This document shows positions 6,799-9,735 of a stretch of 9,735 bases of DNA, piece by piece. Location: positions 1 to 9,735 of the forward strand of contig CALLHT010000256.1 in assembly GCA_938009335.1 (NCBI GenBank). Reading direction: 5' to 3'. Positions within the stretch are counted from its first letter, which is position 1. The number at the start of each line of letters is the position of its first letter. This stretch comes from an uncultured Rhizobiaceae group bacterium. Lineage in GTDB: Bacteria; Pseudomonadota; Alphaproteobacteria; Rhizobiales; Rhizobiaceae. The notes beneath the pieces were generated by a model that saw only the letters and a program-made list of their open reading frames with translations, did not search any database and had not been told where the DNA came from. The translations under genes and the position numbers were made by a program.

Positions 6799-7836
6799 CT
6801 ATTGAACTGCCCACTTCACATCAAACATAGGATCAAAAACGGTAACTGGACCGGCAACTGTTTCAATTTTTGCCGGATAGTCAACGACTGCATCCTGCTT
6901 GACCAGAGTCATGGTCTCGTTGTTTGGTTCTAATCCATAAAACTGCGGCCCATTGAGTGATGCAAATGCTTCGAGGTTTTCCAGTTTGCCTTCTTCCTCA
7001 AACACATGGGCCAGCAAGCTCATTGTGTTGATGGCTGTAAAGCAACCCGCACACCCGCAAGCATGTTCTTTTAATTCATCTGTATGAGGCGCGGAGTCTG
7101 TTCCGATGAAAAAGGTCGGGTCACCCGATGTTGCGGCTTCCCTTAACGCAAGACGGTGTTCTTCGCGTTTGGCTACCGGCAAGCAGTAGTAGTGAGGTTT
7201 AATGCCCCCAGCCAATATTGCATTGCGATTAATGATGAGGTGATGTGTGGTGATGGTTGCGCCGAGGTTGTCTCCACCGGAACGCGCATAATCAACCCCT
7301 TGCTTGGTTGTCAGATGTTCCATTACCACTCGTAGTTCAGGATTGCGTTTACGTAGCGGATCCAGCACACGATCGATGAATACAGCCTCGCGGTCAAAGA
7401 TATCAATATCACCATCGGTGACTTCCCCATGCATGCAAAGCGGCATGCCGATCTCGGCCATCTTCTCCAGCACGCCTTGCACTTTGTCAAAGTCGCGTAC
7501 ACCGGATTGAGAATTGGTCGTGGCACCTGCAGGATAAAGCTTAAGCGAAGTAATCAGGCCAGACTTGAAGCCTGCCTCCACATCAGCGGGGTCCGTATCC
7601 TCTGTCAGATACAAAACCATGAGCGGTTCAAAAGACATTCCTTCTGGAAGTGCAGACATGATGCGCTCACGATAGGCTTTAGCGTCACTGGTTGTAACCA
7701 CCGGCGGCACCAGATTGGGCATGATGATCGCACGCGCAAAGTCTTTTGCGGAATAGGGTAGGACACCTTTTAGCATATCGCCATCGCGAAGATGCAGGTG
7801 CCAGTCGTCAGGTCGTTTTATGGTTAGGGTCGTCAT
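6799..7836 (-). CDS. pyrC: Dihydroorotase, class II (E. coli type)
   Basis: This zinc amidohydrolase closes N-carbamoyl-aspartate to dihydroorotate, the third step of pyrimidine synthesis, in the cytoplasm. It is 345 residues from the ATG at 7836-7834 (E. coli PyrC is 348). All metal and catalytic residues are visible: His13 and His15 in WHLHLRDG, Lys99 (the carboxylated bridging lysine) in SLKLYPAGATTNS, His136 in CMHGE, His174 in EHLTT, and Asp247 in GTDSAPH. A further 18 in-frame codons lie upstream to 7890, but they run into the transpeptidase coding sequence, and the family begins at about MTTLTIKRPDDWHL. The purine-rich AAGAAAAGGG before the ATG is a plausible, closely spaced ribosome site. 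It lies 10 bases after the transpeptidase stop and 10 bases before the transporter start, so the three are probably one transcript. No attenuator or leader of the pyrimidine type was visible. Confidence 0.96.
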   Translation of the reverse strand: MTTLTIKRPDDWHLHLRDGDMLKGVLPYSAKDFARAIIMPNLVPPVVTTSDAKAYRERIMSALPEGMSFEPLMVLYLTEDTDPADVEAGFKSGLITSLKLYPAGATTNSQSGVRDFDKVQGVLEKMAEIGMPLCMHGEVTDGDIDIFDREAVFIDRVLDPLRKRNPELRVVMEHLTTKQGVDYARSGGDNLGATITTHHLIINRNAILAGGIKPHYYCLPVAKREEHRLALREAATSGDPTFFIGTDSAPHTDELKEHACGCAGCFTAINTMSLLAHVFEEEGKLENLEAFASLNGPQFYGLEPNNETMTLVKQDAVVDYPAKIETVAGPVTVFDPMFDVKWAVQ

Positions 7837-7846
7837 GACCCTTTTC

Positions 7847-9202
7847 TTATCGCAACTGCGCGAAGATTGCACGGTCCCGATTGTATACATCGGTTAGAAA
7901 AGACACGTTTCCACCAGTTTCCGCCCAAGCGGTAAAATAAGAGAGATGAACTGGCATCTTATTTTTCAATCGCACTTGTGTTCGGTCACCCTTTTTAATC
8001 AGACCGTCAATTTTTGCCGGAGAAAGTCCGCCAGAAATCTCGAATACTTTCTTGGCAAAATCCAGTGGATTATGAACGCGTATACAGCCATGAGAGAACG
8101 CTCGGTTTTCAGATTTGAAAAGCTTCTTTGCTGGCGTGTCATGCAGGTAAATGTCAAAATCATTCGGGAACATAAACTTCACTTTGCCAAGCGCATTTTT
8201 AGGTCCAGAGCCCTGAACAATACGATATGGAAAGCGGTTTGGGTTATCTTTGTCTATTTTTGACCATTTGATTTTGCGACCATCAAGTTCTTTTGCCTTG
8301 GCACCCCAACCATCATAAATCGTGTAACCGACGCGTTTTAGATAGTTCGAGTTTTTCAAAAGCTTTGGCAGATATTCGCGTACCGCAATCGAAGGCGGAA
8401 CGTTCCACTCCGGGTTGAATTCGACATAGCTCATCTTGTGACTGAACTGAGGAGTGGCGAATTCTGTTTTCCCGATGATGACTTTGCGTTCATCAGCAAT
8501 CCTACCGTCTTTAAAGATGAACATCTTGTAAGCCGGTTGGTTTACGAGGATGTGGTTTTTGCCAAGATCTTGCGGCAGCCAGCGCCAGCGTTCCATGTTT
8601 GCCGCAATGATTTGCCGCTGAGCGGGGTCATTGGTTCTTTCCATTGCTTTGCGAAGCGCATCATATTGCGGATGTTGCGGACGCAATATACTCAACGTGC
8701 GTTTCAAGCCGTTTTTGCGTAGGCTCTCGAGAACTGCATTAGGATCAAAGTTCTTATCGGCTTTAACAATATCTTCCGGCAAAGAAGCTTTACCGATGAC
8801 GCCAACATGCAAATCGCGGGCAAGCTTCAAGAACCCGGCGGTCATATATAGCTCAATCTGGTCTAGTTCTTTGAGCGGAAGCTTTTTCAAGCCCGCCAGT
8901 TCAGGGCTTAGATAGTCAGACGGTACGAGGCCTTCATTGCCGATCGCTGCCACGGTTTGCAGTAGGGCGTTACCATCTTTCGTAAAGTTGCGATTGATCC
9001 CAAACAAGCCTTTTTTGGAAGTCCAAAAGCCTTTGTGACGGTTGGCTTTATATGCGTTTGCAAGGGGCGCAGGGTTTACTGTCACGCCCTGATAAGTGAA
9101 CTCGCCTTTGGTGAGTGTCTTTTTCAGCGTGAATGCATGAGCATGCGTAGCAAACACCAATCCAAACACAATGGCTGTAAAAAGTTTCAGAAATCGATGC
9201 AT
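7847..9202 (-). CDS. Secreted L,D-transpeptidase (YkuD domain), YcbB-like but compact
   Basis: This periplasmic enzyme is expected to form 3-3 crosslinks in peptidoglycan or attach proteins to it. It is 451 residues from the ATG at 9202-9200. That ATG is preferred over the one at 9208 because AGGG (complement of 9211-9214) sits 8 bases from it but only 2 from the other. A signal peptide covers about residues 1-23, with Arg3 and Lys6 before a hydrophobic core and an AHA cleavage site. Residues of about 55-195 resemble the YcbB scaffold region (IGNEGLVPSDYLSPEL; FLKLARDLHVGVI). NMERWRWLPQDLG (202-214) leads into the YkuD domain (about 215-395), with EFNPEWNVPPSI, His354 and the catalytic motif SHGCIRVHNP (His371, Cys373). 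The peptidoglycan-binding domain that lies just before NLERWRWLP in E. coli YcbB appears absent, which explains the shorter length (YcbB is 615). It is the first gene of the unit with pyrC and the transporter. Confidence 0.92.
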   Translation of the reverse strand: MHRFLKLFTAIVFGLVFATHAHAFTLKKTLTKGEFTYQGVTVNPAPLANAYKANRHKGFWTSKKGLFGINRNFTKDGNALLQTVAAIGNEGLVPSDYLSPELAGLKKLPLKELDQIELYMTAGFLKLARDLHVGVIGKASLPEDIVKADKNFDPNAVLESLRKNGLKRTLSILRPQHPQYDALRKAMERTNDPAQRQIIAANMERWRWLPQDLGKNHILVNQPAYKMFIFKDGRIADERKVIIGKTEFATPQFSHKMSYVEFNPEWNVPPSIAVREYLPKLLKNSNYLKRVGYTIYDGWGAKAKELDGRKIKWSKIDKDNPNRFPYRIVQGSGPKNALGKVKFMFPNDFDIYLHDTPAKKLFKSENRAFSHGCIRVHNPLDFAKKVFEISGGLSPAKIDGLIKKGDRTQVRLKNKMPVHLSYFTAWAETGGNVSFLTDVYNRDRAIFAQLR

Positions 9203-9210
9203 GCTCATTA

Positions 9211-9214
9211 CCCT
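9211..9214 (-). promoter_or_regulatory. Ribosome binding site that sets the transpeptidase start
   Basis: AGGG on the minus strand stands 8 bases before the ATG at 9202-9200 and only 2 bases before the in-frame ATG at 9208-9206. Spacing therefore favours the second ATG, which also gives a normal signal peptide beginning MHRFLK. Confidence 0.55.
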
Positions 9215-9224
9215 GTTTGAATTG

Positions 9225-9237
9225 CTGGTCAGACCAG
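9225..9237. promoter_or_regulatory. Perfect 13-base palindrome, candidate GntR/FadR-type operator upstream of transpeptidase gene
   Basis: The sequence CTGGTCAGACCAG has 6-base arms around one central base. Its TGGTC-N-GACCA core matches the type of site bound by FadR-subfamily GntR regulators (E. coli FadR binds a CTGGTC-N-GAC core). It lies 22 bases before the transpeptidase ATG in a 119-base intergenic region, where a bound repressor could control the transpeptidase-pyrC-transporter unit. No clear promoter hexamers were seen around it, and no regulator gene is in the window. Confidence 0.4.
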
Positions 9238-9321
9238 GTTCTTGCGGTCTTTACCATACGTCAGGCTGGAGTCACTAGAGATTTCAACAGACTTTCAAAA
9301 AAGTGAATACGAGAGACTTCG

Positions 9322-9735
9322 TCATTCCAGTGTTTCCAAAAACGCCTCAGCGCTCGCCAAATACTCATTTCGTTTCATCTCATCCATTTTATTCCAGGTT
9401 CTATAAACCTGGCCCAAGCGCGGATTGCCGGATAATTTTTCCTGATTCCGGATAAGAAAATCCCAGTAAAGCGCGTTGAACGGGCAGGCTTCGCTGCCGG
9501 TTTTTTGTTTGACGTCAAACTTACAGTGCTTGCAATAGTCAGACATTTTGTTGATGTAATTTCCACTGGCCGCATACGGCTTAGAGCCAAGCAACCCGCC
9601 GTCTCCAAACTGGCTCATGCCAAGCGTATTGGGAAGTTCCACCCACTCATAAGCATCTGCATAAACAGCTAAATACCATTCATGCACCTCATGCGGGTCA
9701 ACGCCTGCCAACATGGCAAAATTGCCGGTGACCAT
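9322..9735 (-). CDS. Iron-sulfur bacterial cryptochrome/photolyase (FeS-BCP, PhrB/CryB type), C-terminal part, cut by window edge
   Basis: These are the last 137 codons of a cryptochrome/photolyase-related flavoprotein, a family whose characterised members include the Agrobacterium PhrB (6-4) photolyase and Rhodobacter CryB. The Met at the window edge is internal; the rest of the gene, about 370 residues, lies beyond 9735. Visible family marks are the MVTGNFAMLAGVDPHEVHEW helix, LGMSQFGDGGLLGSKPYAAS in the FAD and substrate region, and NYINKMSDYC. Three cysteines with C-x2-C-x12-C spacing (Cys68, Cys71 and Cys84 of the fragment) match three of the four 4Fe-4S ligands of PhrB (Cys438, Cys441, Cys454). 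The fourth would lie about 20 residues before the fragment. The length after the last cysteine also fits PhrB. It likely repairs UV photoproducts or senses light; which of these cannot be decided from this part. It is separated by 119 bases from the downstream transpeptidase gene, with no strong terminator between. Confidence 0.93.
   Translation of the reverse strand: MVTGNFAMLAGVDPHEVHEWYLAVYADAYEWVELPNTLGMSQFGDGGLLGSKPYAASGNYINKMSDYCKHCKFDVKQKTGSEACPFNALYWDFLIRNQEKLSGNPRLGQVYRTWNKMDEMKRNEYLASAEAFLETLE

Noticed and set aside
7837..7890. 18-codon N-terminal extension of dihydroorotase
   Set aside because: It would overlap the end of the transpeptidase gene. The family begins at the ATG at 7836, which gives near-standard length and residue spacing.
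9280..9321. ACTTT-TTTG-AAAGT hairpin after the photolyase gene as a terminator
   Set aside because: The stem is 5 pairs, all but one A-T, and there is no following T tract. It is too weak to call.
1..9735. A novel defence, mobile or secondary-metabolite system
   Set aside because: Every long coding region fits a known housekeeping or catabolic family, gene packing is ordinary, and there are no transposase, integrase, tRNA-edge, direct-repeat or CRISPR signs.

Overview
The window reads as ordinary chromosome from an alphaproteobacterium, probably of the Hyphomicrobiales or a nearby marine lineage, with roughly balanced GC. The lineage is inferred from gene content: a polyamine-use cluster with two glutamine-synthetase-like genes, a compact YcbB-like L,D-transpeptidase, and an FeS-BCP type photolyase. 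It was not tested by any search.

Left part (1-5916): a polyamine uptake and breakdown locus. A truncated gene for a PotF/SpuD-type periplasmic putrescine-binding protein leaves the window on the minus strand. A 173-base divergent intergenic region separates it from a tight plus-strand operon. The operon encodes a class III putrescine:pyruvate-type aminotransferase (SpuC-like), two different glutamine-synthetase-like enzymes (gamma-glutamylpolyamine synthetase, PuuA family), and a PuuB-like FAD amine oxidoreductase. Putrescine could be imported and then either transaminated directly or gamma-glutamylated and oxidised. The later steps (PuuC-like dehydrogenase, PuuD-like hydrolase) are not in the window.

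Middle to right part (5913-9202, minus strand): the polyamine operon meets, tail to tail with a 4-base overlap, a compact three-gene unit. In transcription order this is a secreted L,D-transpeptidase, dihydroorotase (pyrC) and an EamA/DMT-family membrane transporter, with 10-base gaps between the genes.

Right end (9322-9735, minus strand): the C-terminal quarter of an iron-sulfur bacterial cryptochrome/photolyase (PhrB/CryB type), cut by the window edge.

No tRNA, rRNA, CRISPR array, insertion sequence, integrase or phage gene was seen, and nothing points to an undescribed defence or mobile system. The points most worth checking are the tandem, diverged synthetase pair, the two dyad-symmetric candidate operators (422-441 and 9225-9237), and the transpeptidase that seems to lack the usual peptidoglycan-binding domain.
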